A stretch of 64,000 nt of DNA from Mycetocola miduiensis. GTDB lineage: Bacteria > Actinomycetota > Actinomycetes > Actinomycetales > Microbacteriaceae. The position numbers and the translations under genes were made by a program. The stretch lies in NCBI RefSeq assembly GCF_900115155.1, contig NZ_FOVM01000001.1:496001-560000 (forward strand), read 5' to 3'. Below are positions 34,341 through 42,718 of the stretch, in pieces. The notes under the pieces are model-generated. The model ran no database searches. It saw only the letters and a program-made list of their open reading frames with translations, and was not told the DNA's origin. Positions within the stretch are counted from its first letter, which is position 1. Each line of letters opens with the position of its first letter.

Positions 34341-35398
34341 CGGGGAGCGTGGCGACTGCCGTCCGCCCACACCCGCCGACCCTGCGGATCGGTGGCTGGC
34401 TGAGTCTGCCGCTGCGGGCGCGTTCGCTCGTGGTCGGCGGCAGCCTGCTCGTGGTAATTCTCGTCGTCGCTGTGCTCACGCTCACCCTCGGCGAACTTGG
34501 GATCGCCCTCGGGAACATCGTGCCCACCGTGCAGGGCGCCGGTACGAGGCGCGACGAGATCGTGCTCCTGGCCTTCCGCGGGCCGCGGCTCGTCGTCGGA
34601 CTCGCCGCGGGCGCTGCCCTCGCCGTTTCGGGCGCCCTCTTCCAAACCGTGACCCGTAACCCGCTCGGCAGCCCGGACGTCATCGGCATCACGTCCGGCG
34701 CCTCGGCCGGTGCCGCCGCGTTCGGGCTGCTCTGGCCTGGCATCCTCCCGCTGCCCGCCGGCGCCCTGGTCGGTGCGTTCGTCGCCATGGCGCTCGTCTT
34801 CATCGGCACCGGCAGCGGCTTCTCCTCCCCGGCACGGATGCTCCTGGTCGGCATCGGCGTGTCGGCCATGTCGCTCGCGTTCGTGCAGTGGGTACTCGTC
34901 CGGGCCGGGCGCGAGCAGGCGACCGTGCTCGCGTCGTATCTCAACGGAAGCCTTGCGGCGCGTGACTGGGACCACGCGACCACTATCGTGACCGCGGTCG
35001 TCGTGCTCGTGCCGTGCGCGCTGCTCCTCAGCCGTCGGCTGCAGCTGATCGAGATGGGTGACGAGCAAGCGGATGCCCTCGGCGCCCGAAGCGCGACCAC
35101 CAGGACGCTCACCATCCTGGTGGCGATCGGACTTGCCACAGCGGCGGTGAGCGTGGCAGGACCGATCGCGTTCATCGCCCTCGTCGCACCCCAGATCGCC
35201 CGACGGGTCACCCGCAGTGCCGGACCGAACATTCTCGCGAGTGCACTCATGGGTGCTTTCCTGCTCGGCCTGGCCGACCTCGTCACCCAACAACTGCCGA
35301 TCGACGTGACCCTGCCGGTCGGCGTGGTGACCGCGCTGCTCGGTGGAATCTACCTCGGCTTTTTGCTCATCGCCCAGTGGAATAAGGGGAGTCTCTGA
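34337..35398 (+). CDS. FecCD-family iron-siderophore ABC permease, subunit 2
   Basis: A 353-residue permease of the same family: AVSGALFQTVTRNPLGSPDV then IGITSGAS, and the coupling stretch EMGDEQADALGARSATTR. The GTG at 34337 in GTGA overlap with subunit 1 is the likely start. It ends in TGATG shared with the ATPase gene. Confidence 0.95.
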   Translation: MTGSVATAVRPHPPTLRIGGWLSLPLRARSLVVGGSLLVVILVVAVLTLTLGELGIALGNIVPTVQGAGTRRDEIVLLAFRGPRLVVGLAAGAALAVSGALFQTVTRNPLGSPDVIGITSGASAGAAAFGLLWPGILPLPAGALVGAFVAMALVFIGTGSGFSSPARMLLVGIGVSAMSLAFVQWVLVRAGREQATVLASYLNGSLAARDWDHATTIVTAVVVLVPCALLLSRRLQLIEMGDEQADALGARSATTRTLTILVAIGLATAAVSVAGPIAFIALVAPQIARRVTRSAGPNILASALMGAFLLGLADLVTQQLPIDVTLPVGVVTALLGGIYLGFLLIAQWNKGSL

Positions 35399-36237
35399 TG
35401 GCCCGAACAGGAACCAGCCCGATGGCATCCGACGCCCCCCACGCAGGCGCCAGCCGCCTTGCCGCGCGCAACCTGCGCCTCGCGTACGACAAGCGCGTCG
35501 TCGTCGACGACCTCTCGATCGACCTGCCTGACGGCGGGTTCACGATCATCGTCGGGCCGAATGCCTGCGGAAAGTCGACACTGCTCAAGGCGCTCAGCCG
35601 CACACTCAAGCCGGAGTCCGGGACCGTCCTGCTCGGCGGACAACCGATCGACTCGTACCGCAGCAAGGCCGTGGCACGGCAACTGGCGATGCTGCCGCAG
35701 AGCCCGATCGCACCCGAGGCGATCGCCGTGCGGGACCTCGTGGCCCGTGGGCGGTACCCGCACCAGGGATTGTTCCAGCAGTGGTCGCACGAGGACGAGC
35801 TCGCGGTGACGGATGCCCTCTCGTCGACCGGGTGCGCCGACCTGTCTGAGCGATTCGTCTCGGAACTCTCCGGGGGTCAGCGGCAGCGCGTCTGGATCGC
35901 GATGATCCTCGCCCAGCAGACCGACCTGGTTCTGCTCGACGAGCCGACCACCTTCCTCGACATCGCCCACCAGTATGAGGTCCTCGAGTTGTGCGCGCGG
36001 CTGCACGCCGAGGGTCGCACGCTCGTCGCCGTCCTGCACGACCTCAACCAGGCCGCACGGTACGCCACTCACCTCGTGGTGATGAAGGACGGCCGCGTCG
36101 TGGCATCCGGGATGCCGGGTGACATCCTCACCGCCGACCTCGTCGAGAGCGTCTTCGGGCTGCCCTGCGTGATCATCCCGGACCCGGTGACCGGTACGCC
36201 GATGGTCGTGCCGCGGGCCGCGCCGCTCGCGGGGTAG
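35398..36237 (+). CDS. Iron-siderophore ABC transporter ATP-binding protein
   Basis: A 279-residue ATPase of the FecE/FepC type: Walker A GPNACGKSTLLKAL, signature ELSGGQRQRVWIAMIL, Walker B DLVLLDEPTTFLDIAHQ, switch histidine in VAVLHDLNQAARYATH. Cytoplasmic motor of the importer encoded by the three preceding genes. The start codon shares one base with the preceding stop (TGATG). Confidence 0.96.
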   Translation: MARTGTSPMASDAPHAGASRLAARNLRLAYDKRVVVDDLSIDLPDGGFTIIVGPNACGKSTLLKALSRTLKPESGTVLLGGQPIDSYRSKAVARQLAMLPQSPIAPEAIAVRDLVARGRYPHQGLFQQWSHEDELAVTDALSSTGCADLSERFVSELSGGQRQRVWIAMILAQQTDLVLLDEPTTFLDIAHQYEVLELCARLHAEGRTLVAVLHDLNQAARYATHLVVMKDGRVVASGMPGDILTADLVESVFGLPCVIIPDPVTGTPMVVPRAAPLAG

Positions 36238-36419
36238 CCCACCCGCGCCGAGTTCACCTGTTCCGGACTGGCACACGCGGTGCACCGGATGCTTCCGTCC
36301 GGAGCGCATGAAGTAGCGGGCGGCGCGGGGCCGGGTGTGCGGCATCCACCGATCGGTTGATGGCCGATTCAGCCGGATCACCGCTACCGGGCCCTGCACG
36401 ATGGCGGCACGCTGGAACC

Positions 36420-37331
36420 ATGAACCAGCACGCCCCATCCTCCGACACCATCGTCGAGGTCGAAAACCTCGGCAAACGCTACGGCAGCCTCGTCGCTGTC
36501 GACGACGTGAGCTTCAACATCTGCCGTGGCGAAACTTTTGCCCTCCTCGGCCCGAACGGCGCAGGCAAGTCCACAACCATCGAAATCCTCGAAGGCTACC
36601 GCGACCGCACCAGCGGGACCGTGCGCGTGCTCGGCGTCGATCCGCAGAAGGGCGGCGTCGCATGGAAGGCACAGCTCGGCATCGTGCTGCAGTCCAGCGC
36701 AGAGGCAGCGCAGGTCACCGTCCGCGAGCAGGTGGAGCAGTTCGCCGCCTACTACGACCACCCCAGGGACGTGGAGGAGGTGATTGCCGCCGTCGGCCTC
36801 ACCGAGAAGGCGAAAACCCGCATCGGCAAACTGTCCGGCGGCCAGCGCCGTCGCGTCGACGTCGCCCTCGGTGTCATCGGGCGACCACAGTTGTTGTTCC
36901 TCGACGAGCCGACCACGGGGTTCGACCCCGAGGCACGTCGCCATTTCTGGGAGCTCATCCGCTCGCTCAAGGCAGACGGAACCACCATCCTCCTCACGAC
37001 CCACTACCTCGACGAAGCCGCCCAACTGGCCGACCGGGTCGCTGTCATCGCCGCCGGCAAGCTTGTCGAGATCGGGCCGGTCGACACCATCGGAGGAGCC
37101 GAGGCTCGGGTCCCGATCGTCCGCTGGCGCGATCACGCCGGTCTCCATGAGGAACGCACCCTCGAACCCGCCGCCCTCGCCGCCCGGCTGCTCGACGCGG
37201 CCGCGGGCGAGCCCCGCGACCTGGAAATCGTCCGACCTAGCCTCGAAGACGTCTACCTCGGCCTTGTCGGGGCCGCAGACCGCAACCCAGCCTCCGCCAG
37301 AACAACAACAGGAGAACCAGCACATGTCTGA
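36420..37331 (+). CDS. ABC exporter ATP-binding protein (DrrA-like)
   Basis: A 303-residue ATPase: Walker A GPNGAGKSTTIEIL, signature KLSGGQRRRVDVALGV, Walker B LLFLDEPTTGFDP, switch histidine in LTTHYLDEAAQL; a C-terminal DrrA-like extension follows. The start MNQHAPSSD is favoured over upstream in-frame ATGs (36357 and 36360) because it lies closest to the conserved region; CACGCT 6 nt upstream may be a -10. Overlaps its permease gene by 8 nt and is followed by a two-component system, the usual set-up for a drug or peptide resistance pump. Confidence 0.93.
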   Translation: MNQHAPSSDTIVEVENLGKRYGSLVAVDDVSFNICRGETFALLGPNGAGKSTTIEILEGYRDRTSGTVRVLGVDPQKGGVAWKAQLGIVLQSSAEAAQVTVREQVEQFAAYYDHPRDVEEVIAAVGLTEKAKTRIGKLSGGQRRRVDVALGVIGRPQLLFLDEPTTGFDPEARRHFWELIRSLKADGTTILLTTHYLDEAAQLADRVAVIAAGKLVEIGPVDTIGGAEARVPIVRWRDHAGLHEERTLEPAALAARLLDAAAGEPRDLEIVRPSLEDVYLGLVGAADRNPASARTTTGEPAHV

Positions 37332-38196
37332 GCAGACCCTTAACCGGCCGACCGTTCCGACGGGCGTCCCCGCCCTCTCGCGCGGGCGCGGCATCCGCCT
37401 GGGCCTCAAGCGCATCGGCTACGAGGTGCGCGTGTACTTCCGGCTCGGCGACCAGGTGTTCTTCACGTTCCTCTTTCCCGTCGTCATGCTCTCGATCTTC
37501 AGCGCGGCATTCAGCGCGAGCGGCAACGTCGGCACCAACGCAGACGGCAGCGGCGGAATCAGCCAGGGCGCATACTTCCTTCCCGGGATGATCGCTGCAG
37601 GCATCCTGCTCTCCGGTGTACAGAACCTCGCCACCGATATCGCCAACGAGAAGAGCGACGGCACCCTCAAACGCCTGGGCGGCTCCCCGCTACCGGTGAT
37701 CAGCTACTTCACCGGCAAGATGGGCCAGGTCTTCGTGACCTCGATCGCGCAAGTGGCGCTGTTGCTCGTCGTCGCGCGCGTGGTGTTCTCGATCGAACTC
37801 CCGACGGAGCCCGAGAAGTGGGTGACCTTCGCGTGGCTCTACCTGCTCGGCATCGTCACCTCGGCCGTGCTCGGCATCGCGCTATCCGCCGTACCGCGGT
37901 CGGGCAAGAGCGCGACAGCGGTGGTCATTCCGATCGTGCTGGTGCTGCAGTTCATCTCGGGCGTCTACCTGATGTTCACGATGTTGCCTGAGTGGCTCCA
38001 GAACATCGCCAGCCTTTTCCCGCTCAAGTGGCTGGCGCAGGGAATGCGATCGGTGTTCCTGCCTGAGAGCTTCGCTGCCCTCGAGCAGAACGGCGCGTGG
38101 GAACTCGGCGCGGTCGCGATCAACCTCCTCATCTGGTGCGTCCTCGGACTGGTGCTCTCCCGCCTCAGCTTCCGCTGGATCCGGAAGGACGGCTGA
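37324..38196 (+). CDS. ABC-2 type exporter permease (DrrB-like)
   Basis: A 290-residue protein with six membrane segments of the ABC-2 type. The soluble N-terminus is MSEQTLNRPTVPTGVPALS; conserved NEKSDGTLKRLGGSPLPVISY and a later GVYLMFTMLPEWLQNIASLFPLK match the DrrB/daunorubicin-resistance family. The start was taken from the ATG overlapping the ATPase end. Probable export of an amphipathic drug or lipid; substrate not known. Confidence 0.92.
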   Translation: MSEQTLNRPTVPTGVPALSRGRGIRLGLKRIGYEVRVYFRLGDQVFFTFLFPVVMLSIFSAAFSASGNVGTNADGSGGISQGAYFLPGMIAAGILLSGVQNLATDIANEKSDGTLKRLGGSPLPVISYFTGKMGQVFVTSIAQVALLLVVARVVFSIELPTEPEKWVTFAWLYLLGIVTSAVLGIALSAVPRSGKSATAVVIPIVLVLQFISGVYLMFTMLPEWLQNIASLFPLKWLAQGMRSVFLPESFAALEQNGAWELGAVAINLLIWCVLGLVLSRLSFRWIRKDG

Positions 38197-38221
38197 GGGA
38201 AGCGCCGCGGTTTCACCCGCT

Positions 38222-38274
38222 GCGGGCAAGAACACCCGGCACACCGGATGGTCTTGTCCGCAACGGGTGTTTTC
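38222..38274 (+). terminator. Terminator after the DrrAB-like operon
   Basis: Two competing stems: GCGGGCAAGA with TCTTGTCCGC, and AACACCCG with CGGGTGTT, the latter followed by TTCG. The shared sequence suggests a terminator between the exporter and the two-component genes, leaving the latter with their own promoter. Confidence 0.6.
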
Positions 38275-38342
38275 GCCTCGTGAGCACGTGAACCCAAAGC
38301 CCCTGAATAGGCCGAAGATTCGAAATAGGAGAGAGTAGTCCC

Positions 38343-39518
38343 GTGACCAGTCCGAAGTGGTGGGATGTCGCGGTGGCGGCGACGATCCTCATTGTCGCCA
38401 CGACCGTGGGGATCGCCGGCGACGGCCCCGAGCGGTGGGGCGCCTGGGTCGCCCTGGCACTGCTCGGCGTCACCTACTACGGCTTCGGTCGCCGGCTCGT
38501 CGGCGCAGCGGACCGGAACCCGCCGCCCCGCTCGATGGCACCGAGCATCGTCCTGCAGGTGGCCCTCAGCCTCATCCTCGCCGTCGGCGCCGCATTCCAG
38601 CCGAACATGCTCACCGCGCAGGTCATTGTCTTCCCTCTTCTCTGGGTGACTTCGCTGAGCACGAAGCAAGCGGTGCTCGCCAACATCGGGGCGGCATCGG
38701 TCATCACGGTCGGTTTCATCGTCGGCATCGGCGGAGGCATCGATGGAATCATCCAGGGCCTCTTCGTCGGCGGGCTGTCGCTCGCGTTCAGTGTCGCCTT
38801 CGGCCTGTGGATCACGAACATCGCCGAGTACGGCGAAGAGCGCCAGCGCCTGCTCGACGAACTGAAGGCGGCTCAAGGCGAACTGGACCTGCTGAGCCGG
38901 GATGCCGGAGCGACCGCCGAACGGGAACGCATCGCCCGCGACATCCACGACACGATCGCGCAGAGCCTGACGAGCATCGTGATGCTCGCGCAGCGCGCCA
39001 GGCTGGAGCAGCCCACCACGGACGCCGCCCTTGAGCTGATCGAGACAACCGCCCGTGAAGCGCTCAGTGAAGCCCGCTCCCTCGTTGCCGTGAACGCCGG
39101 GCTTCCGCACCGGGACGGTTCCCTCGCCGACACTCTCGCCAGACTCGGCGAGCGCTTCACCCGTGAGACAGGCGTCACTGTCACGACGGATGCCGCGCAC
39201 ACCGAACTGCCCCGTGACCTCGAGGTCGTGCTCCTGAGGTGCGCCCAGGAGGGGCTCGCGAACGTGCGGAAACACGCCGACGCGCGCGCGGCATCCGTCA
39301 CCGTCGCCCAGACACCGGGCAGCGTCAGCCTCCGCATCACCGACGACGGGCGCGGGCTCGGCGGCTTCCAGCCCAGCGATGAATACGGCTTCGGGCTGAG
39401 CGGCATGCGCGACCGGGTCGGGCTGGTCGGCGGAACGCTCACCGTGACGGATGCCTCGACCGGCTCAGGAACCGAACTCACCATCACCATCCCCCTCGTG
39501 AAGGACGCAGCACCGTGA
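38343..39518 (+). CDS. Sensor histidine kinase (NarL-type HisKA_3 family)
   Basis: A 391-residue membrane kinase. Residues 8-160 hold about five to six membrane segments with little outside loop; then a coiled linker (YGEERQRLLDELKAAQGEL), the HisKA_3 dimerisation helix RERIARDIHDTIAQSLT with phospho-acceptor H202, and a HATPase_c domain with ITDDGRGLGG and EYGFGLSGMRDRV. A GTG start with AGGAGAGAG upstream. It resembles the membrane-stress kinases that govern DrrAB-type pumps, which fits the genes just upstream. It overlaps the regulator gene (GTGA). Confidence 0.93.
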   Translation: MTSPKWWDVAVAATILIVATTVGIAGDGPERWGAWVALALLGVTYYGFGRRLVGAADRNPPPRSMAPSIVLQVALSLILAVGAAFQPNMLTAQVIVFPLLWVTSLSTKQAVLANIGAASVITVGFIVGIGGGIDGIIQGLFVGGLSLAFSVAFGLWITNIAEYGEERQRLLDELKAAQGELDLLSRDAGATAERERIARDIHDTIAQSLTSIVMLAQRARLEQPTTDAALELIETTAREALSEARSLVAVNAGLPHRDGSLADTLARLGERFTRETGVTVTTDAAHTELPRDLEVVLLRCAQEGLANVRKHADARAASVTVAQTPGSVSLRITDDGRGLGGFQPSDEYGFGLSGMRDRVGLVGGTLTVTDASTGSGTELTITIPLVKDAAP

Positions 39519-40183
39519 CCGCACTCCCCATCCGGGTGATCGTTGCCGACGATCACCCGATCGTCCGCTCCGGGATTGCGTCCCTGCTCTCCCTCGCCGA
39601 CGACATCGAGGTCGTCGCCGAGGCAGCGAACGGGGCGGAAGCCGTGGCTCTTGCCCAGGAACACCGGCCGGACATCGTGCTCATGGACCTCCGGATGCCC
39701 GTCGCCGGCGGTGCTGAATTGGACGGCGCTGAGTTGGACGGCGCTGCGGCGACCGCGCGCATCATCGAGACCGTGCCGGGCACTCGCGTACTCATCCTCA
39801 CCACCTACGAGACCGATGACCACATCCTCGGCGCGATCGAAGCAGGGGCGAGCGGTTACCTGCTCAAGGCCGCGCCACAGGAGGAGATCCTCGCCGGGGT
39901 GCGGAGTGTTGTCGGCGGCCAGACAGTGCTCGCCCCGGCCATCGCGGCGAAACTCGTGGCGCGGATGCGGCAGGATAAGCTTCCCGCCCGCCCGAAGCTC
40001 AGCACGCGAGAACTCGAAGTGCTGCGGCTCGTCGCGGCGGGCGACAGCAACCCGGTCATCGCTAAACGCCTGTTCATCAGCGAGGCCACCGTGAAGACGC
40101 ACCTGCTGCACGTGTTCGAGAAGCTCGGCGTCTCTGACCGCACACGTGCCGTCACCCTCGCGCTCGAGCTCGGCGTGCTCTAG
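39515..40183 (+). CDS. Response regulator, NarL/FixJ family
   Basis: A 222-residue regulator: receiver with phospho-acceptor D58 in DIVLMDLRMP, acidic pair DD12-13, and K in YLLKAAPQEE; LuxR-type HTH at the C-terminus (LSTRELEVLRLVAAGDSN, then IAKRLFISEATVKTHLLHVF). The loop after D58 carries a tandem ELDGA-ELDGA insert from a 15-bp duplication, not usual in the family. It is coupled to the kinase gene and probably controls the DrrAB-like exporter. Confidence 0.94.
   Translation: MTALPIRVIVADDHPIVRSGIASLLSLADDIEVVAEAANGAEAVALAQEHRPDIVLMDLRMPVAGGAELDGAELDGAAATARIIETVPGTRVLILTTYETDDHILGAIEAGASGYLLKAAPQEEILAGVRSVVGGQTVLAPAIAAKLVARMRQDKLPARPKLSTRELEVLRLVAAGDSNPVIAKRLFISEATVKTHLLHVFEKLGVSDRTRAVTLALELGVL
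39713..39742 (+). repeat. 15-bp tandem duplication in the receiver domain
   Basis: GCTGAATTGGACGGC followed by GCTGAGTTGGACGGC, one mismatch. It adds five residues next to the phosphorylation site. Confidence 0.85.
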
Positions 40184-40285
40184 CTCGGATCAAGGACGCG
40201 CGAGGGCAAAAGGGTCGCAAAATCCGCGCGTTCGGGCTGTTCTCGGTGCTTAAATGGCTTTTCGCGCAATCCGGGGTGCGCTGGT

Positions 40286-40291
40286 TAGCAT
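40286..40291 (+). promoter_or_regulatory. Putative -10 box of the GNAT gene (leaderless)
   Basis: TAGCAT, 6 nt before the ATG at 40298; the purine-rich GAGGG in the spacer is too close to serve as a normal ribosome site. Confidence 0.55.
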
Positions 40292-40297
40292 GAGGGC

Positions 40298-40867
40298 ATG
40301 CGCGCCCTCCAGTTCCGCGAGCCGATCGACACCGAGCGGCTGGCCCTGCGCCTTCAGACGGATGCCGACATCGACGCGGTCTACTCGTGGCAGTCGCGGG
40401 CGGATGTCTGCCGGTACCTCCTCTACGAGCCTCGCGATCGCAAGACGGTCGCCGCGAGGCTGGCCGAGGATTCTCGGCGCACGCGGCTCGAGGCGAACGG
40501 CGATTACCTGCAACTCGCGGTGGAACGCCGGGCGGACGGCCGGGTGATCGGTCAGATGTATTTCACCGTCGACAACGCCGAGTACTCGACACTCGAGATC
40601 GGCTGGGTCTTCCATCCTGACGTGGCCGGGCAGGGTTACGCGGCCGAAGCGGCCCGGGCGCTCCTCGCCCTCGGCTTCGAAACGATGGGGGCGCACCGCA
40701 TCCTGGCGTCGCTCACGCCCGAGAACACGGCATCCGTCCGGCTCTGCCTGCGCCTCGGCATGCGTGAAGAGGCGCACTTCGTCGAGGACATGTTCATCAA
40801 GGGTCGCTGGGAAGACACCGGCGTCTACGCCATCCTCGACCGGGAATGGTCAGCGAACCGCGGCTGA
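40298..40867 (+). CDS. GNAT-family N-acetyltransferase (RimJ-like)
   Basis: A 189-residue GNAT protein: IDTERLALRLQTDADIDAVY at the start, acetyl-CoA-binding loop region VFHPDVAGQGYAAEAARALL, and the family ending SVRLCLRLGMREEAHFVED. The layout matches RimJ/RimL-like acetyltransferases that modify protein N-termini or small amines. Single gene; its 3-prime end overlaps the convergent membrane-protein gene by 18 nt. Confidence 0.92.
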   Translation: MRALQFREPIDTERLALRLQTDADIDAVYSWQSRADVCRYLLYEPRDRKTVAARLAEDSRRTRLEANGDYLQLAVERRADGRVIGQMYFTVDNAEYSTLEIGWVFHPDVAGQGYAAEAARALLALGFETMGAHRILASLTPENTASVRLCLRLGMREEAHFVEDMFIKGRWEDTGVYAILDREWSANRG

Positions 40868-41470
40868 GGCCGCCGGTGCCCGCAGGCTGGCCAGGACCAG
40901 GGCGGCGCCGACGGCCAGCGCGGCGGGGACGGTGCCGAACACCAGGGTGGGCTCGAACACGGTGGTGATGACGAGGACCGCCAGCGCTCCGCCCAGTGCG
41001 ATGCGGGCGCCGGATACCGGCAAGAACATCGACACGACCAGCAGAGCGGATGCCGCGGCCAGCAGCGCGGACGGCCCGGCCATCACGTCAGCCCAGGCGC
41101 CTGCGGGCGGCTGACCGTCGCCGGGCCGCGGCGCTCCAGCCACGAGCGAAGCGACGACCACGAACGCAGTGCCGGCTATGCCGATCCCCGCGAGCAGTCG
41201 CCGTTCCAGGAACATCAGGAGAATCAGCGCCGCAGCGAAAAGGATCAGCCCGGTGAAGAAGCCGAGGACCAGGCCAGGCACGAGGTAGCCGATGCCGTCG
41301 GCGCAGTAGTACGCGCCAGGGTCGTCATCCCCCATCGCCAGAAAGCTGCAGTAGAGATGCATGCGGTCCCGCAGAAAGGCGATCGCCGCCATGGACAGCG
41401 GGATGACGAGGACCATGCCGGTAAGGACTGTCACGCCCATCGCCAGCCAGGCCCGCGCACCGTTGCTCAT
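40850..41470 (-). CDS. Unknown membrane protein
   Basis: 206 residues with about five hydrophobic segments (about 10-32, 64-88, 92-112, 135-156, 158-200). After the first segment a cysteine-containing outside loop, HLYCSFLAMGDDDPGAYYCADG, could hold a disulfide. No family recognised. Its ATG is the last of four ATGs, 8 bp apart, in the octanucleotide repeat at 41465-41500. The other three ATGs each open a three-codon reading frame that ends on the next ATG. Confidence 0.75.
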   Translation of the reverse strand: MSNGARAWLAMGVTVLTGMVLVIPLSMAAIAFLRDRMHLYCSFLAMGDDDPGAYYCADGIGYLVPGLVLGFFTGLILFAAALILLMFLERRLLAGIGIAGTAFVVVASLVAGAPRPGDGQPPAGAWADVMAGPSALLAAASALLVVSMFLPVSGARIALGGALAVLVITTVFEPTLVFGTVPAALAVGAALVLASLRAPAASAAVR

Positions 41471-41500
41471 GAGCTCATGAGCTCATGAGCTCATGAGCTC
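41465..41500. repeat. Octanucleotide repeat (GAGCTCAT)n at a start codon
   Basis: Four and a half copies of GAGCTCAT. The repeated ATGAGCTCAT is its own reverse complement. On the minus strand it gives ATGs at 41494, 41486, 41478 and 41470; the first three each read ATG AGC TCA TGA, with the TGA overlapping the next ATG. The fourth opens the membrane protein gene. Confidence 0.9.
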
Positions 41501-41605
41501 AATCTAGCCGGATGTTGTAGGCCGAAGCAGAAGGGATCGACGTCGAAGGCGCCCGAATGCCGGGGTCAACGCGCAGGGGGTCACACCGTTCACAGCCGGG
41601 GTTGA

Positions 41606-41611
41606 GATGAT
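41606..41611 (+). promoter_or_regulatory. Putative -10 box of the FUSC-like gene
   Basis: GATGAT, 6 nt before the ATG at 41618, no ribosome site. Weak match, included for its spacing. Confidence 0.35.
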
Positions 41612-41617
41612 GAAGCC

Positions 41618-42718
41618 ATGGGTACAGCTCCTCGCACGGCCGTGATCGGCGCCGGCACCCGACTCAAGAGCTGGCTTGCTAACCCCCGGCTCCTTCTCGC
41701 CATCAAGACCTCCATCGCCGTGGGCCTCGCCTGGGTGATCGCCCATCTGGTCCCCGGCGTCGCCGATGAGTATCCGTACTACGCACCGCTGGGGGCGCTG
41801 ATCAGCGTGTCCCCGACGCTCATGAGCTCGGTTCGACGGGGTGCCCAGACACTCGCGGCACTCGCCATCGGCATCCTGCTGGCCGGTGCGATCATCATCT
41901 TCTGGGAACCGAACGTGTTCACGATCTCGGTGGCCGTCGGGGCCGGCGTGCTCATCGCCGGAAGCCGCTGGCTCACCGCGGGTGGCGAATATGTGGCGGT
42001 GGCCGCGCTCTTCGTACTCATCATCGGCGGGCAGAACGCTGACGCTTACTCGATCGGCTACCTCGTGCAGATGAGCGTCGGCATCGCCGTAGGCCTCATC
42101 GTGAACGTGACCATCCTCCCCCCGTTGAACTTCAGCGGCGCGGCGATCCAGCTCATCGAGTTCCGGTCGCAGCTGTCGTCACACCTGCACGACATCGGCA
42201 AGGCGCTCGTCGAGAGCTGGCCGCCCGAACACGAAGACTGGGCCAGCCGCAGCGGAACCCTCGTCGACACCGCAGACCGAGTGCGCGAGGCGGTCGCGGA
42301 GGCCGACGAAAGCCGCAAGCTCAACCCACGGGCGAAGCTGCATCGCCGGAACCTCGAGAAGGACTACGAGGACCTTTCTTCCCTCGAAACGATCACGTTC
42401 CACGTGCGGGACCTCACCCAGGTCCTCGCCGCGGCGATCTGGGAGAGCCCGTTCCCCGCCGAGCTTCCGCAGAAGCTCCGGGAGCCACTGAGCGACACGA
42501 TTCACGCGGTCGCCGATGCGCTGACCCTGCGCAACGCCGATGAAGACGTCGGCGAAGCGGTCGAGGTGGCCGAGGAGGCGCTCCGGATCCTGCTCGAGCG
42601 CCTGGACCAGCAACGCGACGTCGACCCGTCCGCACTCAGCCCGGCGGCGACCGCCGCGATGGACCTCCGCCGCATCCTCGCCACGCTGCAGGAGGCAACC
42701 GCTACCGCCCACGCGTGA
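41618..42718 (+). CDS. FUSC/aromatic-acid-exporter-like membrane protein
   Basis: A 366-residue protein: an N-terminal membrane half with about six short hydrophobic segments (residues 20-165; ISVSPTLMSSVRRGAQTLAA and GLIVNVTILPPLNFSGAAIQ) and a soluble, charged, helical C-terminal half. This is the layout of the FUSC/DUF939/ArAE group, which includes aromatic acid exporters. Its stop abuts the stop of the convergent LacI gene, together making TGATCA, so no terminator separates them. Confidence 0.83.
   Translation: MGTAPRTAVIGAGTRLKSWLANPRLLLAIKTSIAVGLAWVIAHLVPGVADEYPYYAPLGALISVSPTLMSSVRRGAQTLAALAIGILLAGAIIIFWEPNVFTISVAVGAGVLIAGSRWLTAGGEYVAVAALFVLIIGGQNADAYSIGYLVQMSVGIAVGLIVNVTILPPLNFSGAAIQLIEFRSQLSSHLHDIGKALVESWPPEHEDWASRSGTLVDTADRVREAVAEADESRKLNPRAKLHRRNLEKDYEDLSSLETITFHVRDLTQVLAAAIWESPFPAELPQKLREPLSDTIHAVADALTLRNADEDVGEAVEVAEEALRILLERLDQQRDVDPSALSPAATAAMDLRRILATLQEATATAHA

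Noticed and set aside
32310-35428. Long minus-strand frames opposite the siderophore uptake genes (686 and 518 codons)
   Set aside because: Composition dominated by Arg, Gly, Glu and His runs, no domain, and the plus strand encodes recognisable transporter proteins.
36238-36419. Terminator between the siderophore ATPase gene and the DrrA-like gene
   Set aside because: Only a 5-bp stem without a T-run was found (CCGGA/TCCGG near 36285-36302), too weak to call.
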